A DNA stretch of 64,000 nt, taken from positions 310,001 to 374,000 of the forward strand of contig JADNRY010000005.1 of assembly GCA_015501585.1 (NCBI GenBank), given 5' to 3'. Below, in pieces: positions 40,098-51,342 of this stretch. Below the pieces are notes generated by a model that saw only the letters and a program-made list of their open reading frames with translations, searched no databases and was not told the origin of the DNA. Source of the DNA: Rhodocollybia butyracea (lineage: Eukaryota > Basidiomycota > Agaricomycetes > Agaricales > Omphalotaceae). Position numbers and translations under genes: made by a program. Within the stretch, counting starts at the first letter, position 1; every line of letters begins with the position of its first letter.

Positions 40098-41030
40098 TCA
40101 AGATTTCGGGAATTCTGCAAGACCAGCATGGTTTTTCTTCTTCTTTCGTCTTTTCCGCTTCTTTTTATGCCGAGATGGTGATGTATGAGCATCATCGGAA
40201 TCAGACTTGTCCTCCCCAACTGGACCGTTGAGATTCAACACCGAAGGTAATGGATCGGACGGGAGCCTATGGCGGTGAGATTGGTCTGGGGTAACATGAG
40301 GAGATAATTTCTCATGCTGAGGAGTTCCTGGACATGCGGTATAGGTAAGGGTTTGAGGAAATAAACGGAAACAGCTCGTACCTGGAGTTTCACCGGTTTC
40401 GGGCACAAGTTTGCTTTGCGATACAATCTCAGTGTTAGGAGTTTGATCCAGGAGAAGCAGCGCATTTTCTTCAGTTTTTGCTCGTTTCTTCTTCTTTTTC
40501 TTTTGATGTCCGACCTCGTCCGGAGACATCGACGTCGGAGATTCACCGGGTTTTTGCAAAGACAAAGTGATTTCATCATCGACCTTTTTCTTCTTTGGAG
40601 CCGGCATAACGAAAGGATTAGGTATCGGTTTCTTTCGAATAGCCCCAGCTCTACTCTCTCCCTCATCATCAGAAGCTTGTTTATGGAGGAATCCCCTTCC
40701 TCTTCCCTAGCACGTTTTTTACCAACTAGATGTCCTTTTAACCGTGCCGTTTCTCGAGAAGAACCTGAGGACGAGGTTTCGGGTATAGAAGCACCGACTC
40801 CGAGTCTAGTAAATGTGAAAAACATTTCTCTAAATGCGAACGCGAGTACATACCTACCTCGGTGGCTTACGCATATATTCTTTGAGCTCTGCCTCTAGAT
40901 TTTGGTTGTAAGATGGTTTTGGCTTGTTTGCCGGTTTTATCCATGAAGTAGCGAGGTCATTGGCGACCGACATGGAAAGATCAATTTGGGCTTGGAGAGC
41001 CTCCAGGTCTACATCTTCTTCTTCAGCCAT
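40098..41030 (-). CDS. DUF3245-type Lys-rich protein
   Basis: A hydrophilic protein of roughly 250 residues. It starts at ATG 41,030 with MAEEEDVDLEALQAQIDLSM and contains NDLATSWIKP, the short helical motif (S..LA.SW) that marks the fungal DUF3245 family. A second exon has RETARLKGHLVGKKRAREEE, then an acidic stretch (ASDDEGESRAGAIRKKP), several poly-Lys runs (KKKKKKRAK; RHKKKRKRRKKKKNHAG) and TGA at 40,098-40,100. Between the REEE block and the ASDDEGE block the frame shifts by one with no normal-length intron visible, near 40,695. The poly-Lys runs suggest nuclear or nucleolar location (inference). It shares a 150-bp divergent promoter with the Gemin2 gene. Confidence 0.65.
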
Positions 41031-41180
41031 GGTTTCCAGACAATAATCAAAATTTTCAGGGGGATACAAGGGGTTACACCATTGAAGGTGACGGTTGTAG
41101 TAAAAAGGAAATGAATAAGCGCCACATAACCTTTACCGGTACCGCCATGACCATTGACTGAAAAGAATTATTTGCCTCAA

Positions 41181-42397
41181 ATGTCCAATCTCAAACGAAA
41201 AAGAGGCGATATTAATGATTCTGATGATGAAGAACCCTCATTTGGAAGACAGATTCTCCCTGTAGCTAATCTTTCGGAAAACTTTGATGGAGAACCCAGC
41301 GATGGAATGGAATATCTTTTCACCGTCAGGTATTCGACTTTTCTTCTTTTCATTATTCCTCGCAACTGATTAGATTTCGATTCGCAGACGAGATGCTCGT
41401 TCCCTTCCACATGTTACTCGAGTAGAAAATCCCTATCAAACAGCAGAGCCTGTGCTACCTCCTCCTCGCAATCTCGAAACAACTCATCCGTCACTCCCAT
41501 CTGCAGAATGGCGGTCCTTATTCGAGATTAGATTTAAGAACCTGCGCAAGGCAAGTAGCTTCCTGTTTGTATTAATTATCGGCACGTTTTCTAATTCTTC
41601 CTATTAGAACGTCGTACAACCCATAGATACAGCCGCTTCGAGCAGCAAGATACGCATGCCTGACATCAAAGACAGGGCAGCATGGTGGGATTACCTCGCA
41701 GGCAAGCCCGAATCTGTCTGGAATCCTCCGAAGAAACCAAAAGCTTTGAAACAGAAAAAATACGGACGGGGTATGCGTGGTTTCGATGATGACTCTTCTG
41801 CTTTGAACTACAACCCACCACCTGCGGATTCGCTTCAAGAAACTGAGCCATGTCCTCCGGATCCCTCGTCTCCATTATCTGGGGACCAAGACAATGCTGA
41901 AACCGAGTCGCCTCCGGTGTGCAAGCCTATAACACCGACACCATCAATTATAGGCCAGATAGATCAGGTGCGCTAGTCTTTTGATACATGGATCTCAGTT
42001 GACTCTTTCTTTCTTTTAGCGAATGGCCTTGCATCTCCTTATGTATTTTGCATATTGGATAAACCAACATCTCGTGGACGAGCGACAGCCACCTTTTCCT
42101 CGACTCGCACAAACTCATTTCCAATGGATCTTTACATTGCTTACTCGAGTCGAAGAACATGTATCTGCGGACGATATGAACATGCTTCGGAATCTTACCC
42201 GGGCGTGCATTGCGTTGTTGAAGGTAATAATCTCTGAACGGAACTCTGGAGCAAACAGCGTAAATTCGGCTATGAAGGAAGAGGCAAATGACGAAGCTTC
42301 GTGTTGGATGATAATATCGGTTGTGATTGGGACGTGGGGACAACTTGATTTGTGGATGGATGCAGAGGATATGCTGAAGAGCGTAGTCGTTGCTTGA
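41181..42397 (+). CDS. GEMIN2: Gemin2/SIP1 family protein (SMN complex, snRNP assembly)
   Basis: Gemin2 (Brr1 in yeast) binds Sm proteins and helps assemble spliceosomal snRNPs. ATG 41,181 starts MSNLKRKRGDINDSDDEEPS. The family block LPVANLSENFDGEPSDGMEY is followed by LFTVRRDARSLPHVTRVENP, spanning an intron near 41,331-41,388. Later conserved blocks include MPDIKDRAAWWDYLAGKP and the C-terminal helices around LLMYFAYWINQHLVDERQPP. It ends DAEDMLKSVVVA with TGA at 42,395-42,397. A Pro/Ser/Glu-rich insert (about 41,820-41,960) lies between the two conserved halves. About 330 residues; slightly longer than animal Gemin2 because of the insert. Confidence 0.88.
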
Positions 42398-42512
42398 TAT
42401 GTACTAGTCAAATAATATGTACCGGGTTTACTTATAACCACCCTGAACACAAACTCATAAATTATGTAAGGGGTGCAAAACAACCACGTCTGAATTGCTG
42501 AAGTTCCTCCAT

Positions 42513-42612
42513 CGACGCCAGCAGGATTCGAACCTGCGCCCTCAAAGAGGAACAGATCAAGATGCGAAAAGCTCATTCTAATCTGTCGCCGTAACCACTT
42601 GGCTATAGCGCC
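42513..42612 (-). tRNA. tRNA-Ser(AGA) with an 18-nt intron
   Basis: Folds as a class II tRNA. The acceptor stem pairs GGCGCTA with TGGCGTC, with discriminator G. The D arm is GCC/GGC, the anticodon stem ACAGA/TCTGT. The long variable arm is CCTC-TTT-GAGG, and the T arm is GCAGG-TTCGAAT-CCTGC. The anticodon AGA is at 42,577-42,579. An 18-nt intron follows base 37 (42,558-42,575), the canonical tRNA intron position. Mature length is 82 nt before CCA addition. The long variable arm and G73 fit serine and exclude most other amino acids. Confidence 0.95.
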
Positions 42613-43144
42613 TTCTTTACAACTAACACCGAATCCTACTTAATATCTTTTCATAGGCTTCTACTTGAGGAAAAAGCAGTTGAAATGTAGAAATGTATGT
42701 ATGTACTACGTACTTGACTATTCACGTCATTTATGCTCCTCATAATCGGAGTGTTCCTGTTCCTGTTCATTGAGATGTTTTACGTTGTCTCGAACGGACT
42801 TGAACCCGTCTAGATGGACTCATTTGGCCATGAACGTGCTGGTTAGCTGGATGCCGAGCGCTGATACATGGTTCATACACTGGATAAAAGGTCATCGGCT
42901 GGGTAAAAGTTTGGATCCCCGTTGACGAGGACATAGTACGCCGTGAAACCTGCGTGTGACTCTCGTAATTTGACTTCTAAAAAAAAATTCAAGCTGCACG
43001 CCAATGGTCAAAATCCCACGTGCGAATTAACGTTTACTATAATACAAGTCGCGTTTTAAAAGGCCAACCGTTCTTTCCTTTCGACTTTCACCTAGGTCCT
43101 TGCCCGTGAACGAGTACTTTCTTTCCCTTTCCTCCATCTTCACA
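42613..43144. promoter_or_regulatory. Intergenic region with promoter of the GPI-protein gene
   Basis: About 530 bp. A TATA-like TTTTAAAAGG lies near 43,053-43,062, about 85 bp before the ATG, followed by a CT-rich stretch and ACAATG at the start codon. No gene seen otherwise. Confidence 0.4.
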
Positions 43145-43972
43145 ATGCGTTCTACCCTCGCCCTTTGCCTCGCATATGTTGCTTCTGGCTATGCTTATTC
43201 CGTGAGCTCCCCAAACGCAGCCCAGGGATGGACTAACTCGGGCCCTCAACTGTAGGTCGTTTGCAATTTGCTCCCTTTCTTTCTGACCATTACCACCCAG
43301 TTTGGTGTGGACCCGCGTTGACACAGATCCCCTGAACTTTACTGCTGTTCTTGTCAACGACGTACGTCCTTTTTTCGTAGACAATATCTGGTCCTGACTT
43401 TCTTTTTGCAGGGCTCTACTATCTCTCCTCAAATTCTCGCTGCTCAAGTTGACGGTACACTTGGAAATACCACTCTGAACCCGCCGTCCGGAGGTTGGCC
43501 TGCGGTATGATGATACCAACTCGCTGTCTTCCTTCGCACTTTGTTTACCCGCTCCCTTAACAGGTTGGCGGCGCATACCGCGTCAACTTGATTGCGAATA
43601 CTACGGATTCACAGATCCTAGGTATGATTTCCTTCTTCCTATCTTATTAACTGCTCATTTTCGTTTCGTGTAGCTCAAAGCAATGAATTCAACATTACGC
43701 AGGCGAATACTACTTCTTCATCTAGCTCTTCCACCGGGAACGCAACGCCGTGAGCTTTTATTTCGTTTCCCCGAAGGTCCTCTTTGTTCATGAAACCATC
43801 AAGTGCGCCAGGAACGACTGTGATGGGCAATTCCGCTGCGGGTACCAACGCCGGCTCTGCAACTGACACCGCTACCACCGGATTTGCTACGATGGGTAGC
43901 AATGGTGCTGTTGCTGTCAGTGCTCAGGCTGGACTCTTCGGGGTTGCTTTGGTCGCGGCCTACCTCGTTTAA
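43145..43972 (+). CDS. Ser/Thr-rich GPI-anchored protein, Kre9/KNH-like N-terminal domain
   Basis: A secreted cell-surface protein of about 190 residues. A signal peptide (MRSTLALCLAYVASGYA) is followed by a Kre9/KNH-like Ig-fold domain: NAAQGWTNSGPQ, then VWTRVDTDPLNFTAVLVND, ILAAQVDGTLGNTTLNPPSG and YRVNLIANTTDSQILAQSNE. A Ser/Thr/Ala-rich stalk (TSSSSSSTGNATP) leads to a C-terminal hydrophobic GPI-attachment tail ending GLFGVALVAAYLV, with small residues upstream (GSNGAVAVSA) as likely omega site. Five introns of ~50 nt; stop TAA at 43,970-43,972. Such proteins are common in basidiomycete walls; the precise role is unknown. Confidence 0.85.
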
Positions 43973-44307
43973 GGATTGGCATGAACGGACTTTTTGCTCT
44001 TTTTCTTGAGTTGCCTTTTGCCCACATAGACATTGATAATAGGTTGGTACTGTGATTTCTGTCCTTACTTTGTTGACCCCACATGTACGAACCCGATAGT
44101 ATAGTCTTGTCAAACTGTAATCGACTTTAGATTTTTTTTTTAGAGCTCGCATCGATATCGGAATTGATGTAGCCGGGATTTGCACAGCATTTTCGATTGA
44201 CCGTCTTGTTTCTCGTACCATCCTGAGAATCACGCCCTGGGGAATAAACAATTTACGATGAGACCATAAAAACCCAGCCCTCTTGCATCTTGAGCACCTA
44301 TTATTTA
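43973..44307. other. Intergenic spacer before panB-type gene
   Basis: About 335 bp with a T9 run near 44,133-44,141. Terminator of the GPI gene and promoter of the next gene; no ORF. Confidence 0.4.
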
Positions 44308-45344
44308 ATGGCGTGTCGTGCTCTGGCGAAGGCTCTTCATTTCCGAAATATCCATGCCTCGCGTATGATGAGTGTATACGGGCCCTCGGAATCTGCCCAG
44401 CTATCTCCAAGTAAGTTTCTCCTTTCATTTGCTTTCAGGAACTATAACCATCTTGTCAGATAAGCCGAGGAAAAAGGTCACCATCCAGAAATTGAAAGCC
44501 ATGAAAGAAACCAGGACGCCGATTACCATGATCACTGCATACGACTATCCTAGTGCGCTCGCCTGTTCGTCTAATCCACTCGTCGACATAACTCTTATCG
44601 GCGATTCTCTCGCCCAAGTCTGTCTCGGGTATAAATCCACTACCGAGCTCACTCTCTCAGAAATGATCCATCATACGCGCGCCGTTGCTCGAGGTACCAC
44701 ACATCCATTTCTCGTTGCAGACATGCCTTTTGGCTCCTACCACGTTTCGCTCCAGGACACTGCCAAAAATGCTGTCCGATTAATACAAGAAGGCCATATA
44801 GAAGCCGTGAAGCTTGAAGGAGGTTCAGAGATTACTGATAGTGTACGAAAACTGGCTGGAATGGGAATTCCTGTAATGGCTCATGTGGGTCTACTCCCGC
44901 AACGGCATGTTTCAATGTCTGGATACAAGGTACAGGGTAAGGATGTGGAAAGTGCGAAGAGGATTATTGAGGATGCATTGGCTTTGGAAAAGGCTGGGGC
45001 ATTTGCAATTGTGTTGGAAGCAATGCCAAAGCAATTGGCTTCGTATATCACCGAAAAACTGGGGATCCCTACTATAGGGATTGGGGCTGGCCCGCAGACG
45101 GATGGTCAAGTAAGTTTGTTATATGTTCTCGACGCATTACTTACGCTTTGCTCAGGTCCTTGTATGGGACGACTTGATGGGCACTTGGGCGGGTCATAAA
45201 GCCAAATTTGTGCGGAGATTCGGTAATCTTAAAGCTGAACGCGATTCAGCTATCCAGAAATACGCTGAAGCTGTTAGAGCTAGATCGTTTCCTGACGAAC
45301 ATACGGAAAGTTATAGTGTCGATATTGATGGGTATAAATTGTAA
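44308..45344 (+). CDS. ECM31: 3-methyl-2-oxobutanoate hydroxymethyltransferase (PanB type)
   Basis: Makes ketopantoate from 2-oxoisovalerate and methylene-tetrahydrofolate, the first committed step to pantothenate and CoA. ATG 44,308 starts MACRALAKALHFRNIHASRM, a basic N-terminus that fits mitochondrial import. The TIM-barrel core shows TMITAYDYPSA, LIGDSLAQVCLGY (metal-binding Asp), DMPFGSYHVS, AVKLEGG and MAHVGLLPQ. The catalytic-Glu strand is IVLEAMPKQLA, followed by IGIGAGPQTDGQVLVWDD. Introns lie near 44,411-44,459 and 45,111-45,156. About 310 residues. The TAA at 45,342-45,344 is followed only 41 bp later by the next start codon on the same strand. Confidence 0.95.
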
Positions 45345-45385
45345 ATAATTGTAATGTACAGTAATACAACTCTGACCTAATTGTC

Positions 45386-46530
<1,145 letters not shown>

Positions 46531-47819
46531 TTATAGATTGAACAACGATATAGCGTTGCCTCCTCTAACACCGTCCTTGTCATCCTCTGTCCAACCCTTC
46601 ACATTTTCAATTGCATCCAAGTTCTCGACTACACTCTTCCACTTTTCTGAAGATGATAGCGGAGGGAAGAATGGATGATCTGTTCCAAACAGCATTCTTT
46701 TGCTTCCTGCTACTCGGTCGCCCGACGCAGTGCTACTGCTACCGGCTTCGAAACGGTTGGAACGACCCAGAACATCACCGACGAACCCAAGCTCTTCTGG
46801 ACCATAGGACACTGCATCCAGGTACAGCTTCCCGAGGTAAAAGCGAGCATCATGTTTTAGCCTTGAAGCAACCACTGGATCGTGATCTATGCATGACGCT
46901 AATCGTGATGAGAGCTGAGGAAGTGCGCCTCCTGAATGCGCGAGCAGTAACCGCAGAGACGGGAAACGGTCAAACACTCCTGACAGGATGATACGTGTAG
47001 CGGCCTAGTTCACTTTCAACATTCACATTCAGCTTCCGGACTGATATCTATCACTCACAACCGTAGTCTCGAAAGGGAAGCCTAAAGCCAACGGAAGGAC
47101 ATGACCGTTCTGTTTCGGCCCCCAAGTTTCTGAATTGACGATGCTATGATGTGGATGTATAAACACAACCAGGCCCGCAGCTTCTATTGCATCCCAAACT
47201 GGATCCAGTGCTTCGTCGTCCAAGCCTTTTCCTACTCCGAGGGTACCCATGATAAGACCTTTGAGATGCGCCGAAGCAGCAATTTGTTTTACTGCCTCGA
47301 GAAGCGATTCGGTAGTAATTTCAGGGACGAGCGGAAGTAAACCAAATCCATACAACTGCCGCATCGATGTGCCAGTAAGGGCTGGGCCGGTCGAGCAGTA
47401 TTCTTCCAGGTCATCATTGAGTTCTAGGGCCATGGAATGAGCCTCCTTAGCGGATAGAAAGTCGAGCCATGGATTTGCAGTGCTATAGACGCATGAATGG
47501 AGCGACCAAGCACTTGAACTTTGAACTCACCTGACTATCGAGATATCAATATCATGTTTCTTCATGAATTCGAGTTTTTCATTCCTCTCAGTATACACTG
47601 GGCCTGTAGAATAATAAATTATACCGGCCAATGTCCCAACTCCTGAACGACCAAACCTATAGGTCTTCCGCCACTGGGCTCGTCTTTCAAAATAACCAAT
47701 CTTTCTCCATCTTCGCGAGAAATGATTTTAGGCAAAGTTGTTCGTGACCTCAGTAAAGAAGCGTATCTGGGGAGATATAAGTGTGTATGCACGTCGACGA
47801 CTAATCGTTTGAGAGCCAT
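46531..47819 (-). CDS. ACMSD-like amidohydrolase (Amidohydro_2 decarboxylase family)
   Basis: A metal-dependent decarboxylase of about 370 residues in the family of aminocarboxymuconate-semialdehyde decarboxylase (ACMSD). ACMSD diverts the quinolinate precursor away from NAD synthesis. ATG 47,819 starts MALKRLVVDVHTHLYLPRY with the HxH metal site. Other ligand blocks are VVFIHPHHS, LLLAHSGGALPQ and LFGTDHPFF (final Asp). KYLG-type RFYLGKLYLDAVSYG also fits the family. The end is GGNAISLFNL with TAA at 46,531-46,533. Introns lie near 46,990-47,060, 47,485-47,530 and 47,600-47,640. Related enzymes decarboxylate 5-carboxyvanillate, gamma-resorcylate or uracil-5-carboxylate, so ACMSD activity is likely from context but not proven. 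Confidence 0.8.
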
Positions 47820-47967
47820 AATGAAAGAGAAGACAGCGGCACATGACAAACTAGGGTCAAGCTTGAACAATGTCTATTCCAACAATGTCTATTCCTGAGC
47901 AGGAAAGGCCTCATTCACGTTTAAAATTTGGGGCTACCAACTTATTATCTTCTATCACGACAGCTTT

Positions 47968-49444
47968 CGCAAATAACTGCCCAGTTGACGCGTCTTTCGC
48001 AATCTCTTGAAGATATCAAGACAAAATGGGAAGAGGATAACCTCGCGACTAGTAATCTACAGGCAGAACTCCAACAAGCCAAGGCACTCAACGAGATGTT
48101 TCAAGCTCAGAAGGCATCTCTCGAAGCTCAGCTTGCCCATCGAAACCCTGATCCCGGTCGACGTTCCAGGAAAGCTCTTGGTATGATATTACGCGAGGAC
48201 GTAGCAAAGGTAGCGTTATTCTGCCAAGTACCGCAATAGATCATCACCTTGTCTGTGTCCAAGGCAAACCAAAGATTCAATCATGCTCGCGACAACGATT
48301 TGATCTCAAGCTCGGACGGCGATGACTTCGAAACCGAGCTAGAGGGGTCTAGCAGTGGCCAGACAGTGCGTGCCCGCGAAAAATCGCGCATAGGGGATCA
48401 AAGATCAGAGATGGGTTTTGAGGAGTCCGAGGAGGATAGCCACAATTCATCGGAGCTGGCTGTTAATATTGAATCTCCTATAACTTCAACGGGTGTATCT
48501 GGCTCTCTTCCTACAGAAATGATCGCCGAGACGGACAGTTTTTCAGTGCAATCCGATCTCCCCCAGTGGAAGATACAGATCCACAAACCGCCAGTATCTG
48601 CGACGGTTAGATGTGGGCCGATGAAATGGTCCCAACTCTCAAGAAATATTGGTCTTGACAAAGCTACGGTTCGGGTCTTTTTGTTAATGACAAGGCATCG
48701 GTCTTACTTCAAATGTGTAGGCCAGCACTATTAAAAGGTATGCCGAGAACCATAGTTTGTCGTCACCTTTGCTGAAGACATAAGAAGGAGTTTGTTGTCA
48801 AATGACGAACCAAACCTTGGTCTCCGAATCGCAATCAGTGGTGATATGGCCTTCGTATGGTATCTCCTAGGCGGACTGGAATATATACTGACCATTTTCC
48901 GTGAATAGATATACGATGCGATCTTTCTTGAGGATATGAACACTCCTGCAACCTATCTTTTAGACTGGGGGCTGCGCGAAAATAATGAAAATATCATTCA
49001 ATATATCCACGAACGGAACAGCTCGGCTTTTCATACCTTTGTTTACATTTTAAAGCCGGTACGTCTAACTTCAACATCATACAGATCTCAACGTCGAACA
49101 CCATGGACAGAAACGATGGTATTACGTCGGCGTTCAGAAATGGACTCAAACTGAATTGGATTGGGATATCTGGGGAAAAATTGGTGAACAGGTAGGCTAT
49201 CGCAACTTCCACCACTTTGGTTGTCTTAATCAATACCGTTGTTGATACCAAGGATCGTCTTCGATCTCGAGTGGTTCAACACCTCAACGACCACTGCGGC
49301 AACCAGATAGACCGTGGAAAGATTGAGGAGATGATGGACAACGGAGCTTTGAAGCAGGTTTGTGTTCGATTTCATGGAGGTCATAGCCATAGCGAGGCTT
49401 CTAGGGATATGTGCAGACGGATGAATTATGTCCCTCCAAGTTAG
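47968..49444 (+). CDS. Unidentified protein with N-terminal coiled coil (start uncertain)
   Basis: Several exons on + form a protein of perhaps 400 residues. From about 47,968 a coiled coil is visible (SQITAQLTRLSQSLEDIKTK; NLQAELQQAKALNEMFQAQK). An acidic Ser-rich linker (SSSDGDDFETELEGSSSG) follows, then a hydrophobic-patterned domain with PQWKIQIHKPP, MKWSQLSRNIGLDKATV, ISGDMAFIYDAIFLED, WTQTELDWDIWGKIGEQ and a C-terminal HLNDHCGNQIDRGKIEEMMD. Stop TAG is at 49,442-49,444. No start codon joins in frame with normal splice sites. ATG 47,821 with a weak donor at 47,871 is one option, and it would lie 1 bp from the start of the ACMSD-like gene. I recognise no family. Confidence 0.5.
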
Positions 49445-49747
49445 GAGGATAAACGGGGCACTGCCAGGCACGGCCCCATTGGCCAGTTCCTGTCATCTCA
49501 ACTGTAATTTTACTTACTGTTTCTGATTTAAAACCATGTGGTAACTCCCGATCATGGTAACACAGCTAGCGAATAGCTTGCGAAATTGGTTTTATGTAGC
49601 CAATTTCGGTCTTTCGTTGATTTTACGTTTCCTGTTTTCAACTACTACCAGCAAGCTCTGTCCGTGGCTGGCCAGTGCACCTTAAAACGGGCTTCCTCTG
49701 TTTCTGTTTTTTCTTTTTCTTCATCGCCTTCATTCCATTCCTCTGTT
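49445..49747. other. Intergenic spacer and CT-rich leader
   Basis: About 300 bp. The last 80 bp before the next ATG are pyrimidine-rich (TCTGTTTTTTCTTTTTCTTC-like). An in-frame extension upstream of ATG 49,748 exists but lacks its own ATG. Confidence 0.4.
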
Positions 49748-51061
49748 ATGTCCCCTACTCTAGAGCCACCACCACTCATTCTTAGAGATGCCGTTAATAC
49801 AACAACGGCAGCATCGACGCCGTTATTTTCCTCCACTCCTTCATCCACTTCCTTGACCACTAGTAGCAGCAGAAGCTCTGATTCTACGACTTCCTCGTCG
49901 GCTCCTAGTGGATCATCAAAATCCGCGTCCTCGTCCTCATCGGGCATCTCTTCTTCATCGAACATCCCTTCTTCATCGAGCACCCCTTCTTCATCGAGCA
50001 CCCCTTCTTCATCGAGCACCCCTTCTTCTTCATCGAGCGTCCCTTCATCGTCATCAGTGTCGACTTCCAGTTCCACGACGTCCTCTCCGTCTTTCATCGT
50101 TTCCACCCCGTGAGTAGCTCTCTCTTCTACCAAACGGGGTCCCACTAACTCTTTTTATCTTAAGTAATTCTACCGTATCGACCACATCGACCACATCCAT
50201 CAGTCCCATCAGCTCCACTTCGTCTTTTCCATCTTCCTCAGATCCGGGGTCTGCTAGTACGTCGGCAGCGACAACACTGGTTATGAGCTCTCATACTACG
50301 GCCGAAACAGCCCCTACCAGCAGTGCTTCCACAAAGACATCAGAAGCTCTATCGACCTCTTCCTCTAGTGCTTTCTGGTCAAATAAAGGCGCAGGTATGA
50401 TTGCGTTATTTACATCGCGTTGGGAATGCCGTTTTTATTCTTGGCCCTTTTCTTAGTTGCGGGCACTTTCACCGTGGTGGTTTTAGCAATTCTTGCCAGC
50501 ATTTTACTCATCTTCCTCTACATCCGAAAGAAGAGAAATGCCTCGCTTCACAGAGACACTGATTGGTTGGAAAAGTTTGCTGGAAACTCTACCCCTAGAC
50601 CGGACTCGTCTCCATCAGAACCTGCCTTGAGCGACGATTTCACTCATGAACCGATGAATCCGGATAGGAACCCTGCCTATTATCCTATGGATGATCCATT
50701 CATCGCGCAGAACTATTCTCAGCCCGGTGGTAGTGCCAGTTTACCCGATATCGCTTACAGCTATGCGCGAGACGTGAATAATCAGTACCCGTACTACTCA
50801 GGCGAGTCGAACGATGTAACTTTGTCTGGAACAAGGTCTACTCCCGCTCTGGTTGGCCAGAATCCGTTCGAGCCTGTTCACCCACGGAATCCGTTTAACC
50901 CTGTGCCTGACCCTGTGACGGATCCAGGCAGCCATAGCAGGTTAGAGGCGGTTTTGCCAAACCCGTTCAATGAGCCGAATTTCCGCGACTCTGGCGCATA
51001 TCAGCATTCTTTAGACTCTTTCTATGGTCCTTCAATCACTGACAGCAGGAGGGCGTTTTAA
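49748..51061 (+). CDS. Ser/Thr-rich single-pass membrane protein (Mid2/Wsc-like layout)
   Basis: About 400 residues in three exons. ATG 49,748 starts MSPTLEPPPLILRDAVNTT. A long Ser/Thr-rich, probably O-mannosylated ectodomain includes the repeat PSSSSTPSSSSTPSSSS (minisatellite 49,940-50,050). An intron at about 50,112-50,164 is followed by more Ser/Thr sequence (STVSTTSTTSISPISSTSS). A second intron, 50,397-50,458, ends TTCTTAG. The membrane helix VVVLAILASILLIFLYI is followed by the stop-transfer KKR and a cytoplasmic tail rich in NPF motifs (GQNPFEP, PRNPFNP, LPNPFNEP), which bind EH-domain endocytic proteins. It ends DSRRAF. No clear signal peptide is present. The layout resembles yeast wall-stress sensors; homology is not shown. 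Confidence 0.75.
49940..50050 (+). repeat. In-frame 18-bp minisatellite coding for Pro-Ser repeats
   Basis: About five to six tandem units close to CCTTCTTCATCGAGCACC, three of them nearly identical in a row. They encode repeats of STPSSS. Because the unit is a multiple of three, gain or loss of units keeps the frame. Confidence 0.85.
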
Positions 51062-51342
51062 TTTATCCTTCGTGAGCCTCGTTTCAATTGTTCATCGTCG
51101 CGAGTGCATCTTTTAACGTTTCTTAGATATATATTCAATAAACTTTTTGTTGCTTCATGTGCTGCTGGCTCTGCATGAACTTTAGCTACGGCTTTGACAT
51201 CTGACAGTGTACTTTACCGCAGTATACAAGTGTACCAGCTTGTGTGCTCTTGTATAATGTATTTCACCCCGAAATGGGAAAGAACTTTACCCTGTGATTC
51301 TAATACACTGTCTGTAACACTGAAAAGTGCATATAGTCGCAT
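51062..51342. other. 3' flank of the Ser-rich membrane protein gene
   Basis: Contains a likely polyadenylation area around AATAAA at 51,136-51,141. No other feature. Confidence 0.4.

Noticed and set aside
40416..40898. 160-codon open frame on +
   Set aside because: Antisense shadow of the Lys-rich DUF3245 gene (Phe/Leu/Ser from poly-Lys codons).
42785..42845. tRNA-like sequence on the minus strand with a T-arm-like GACGGGTTCAAGTCCGTT
   Set aside because: No matching acceptor stem, D arm or anticodon arm could be folded; probably chance or a far-decayed tRNA.
49980..50045. Short tandem repeats considered as a CRISPR-like array
   Set aside because: Units are contiguous without spacers and lie in a coding exon; eukaryotic minisatellite.
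49645..50145. 166-codon acidic open frame on the minus strand
   Set aside because: It is the antisense shadow of the Ser/Pro minisatellite; its Glu/Asp repeats only mirror the TCTTCATCG repeats.
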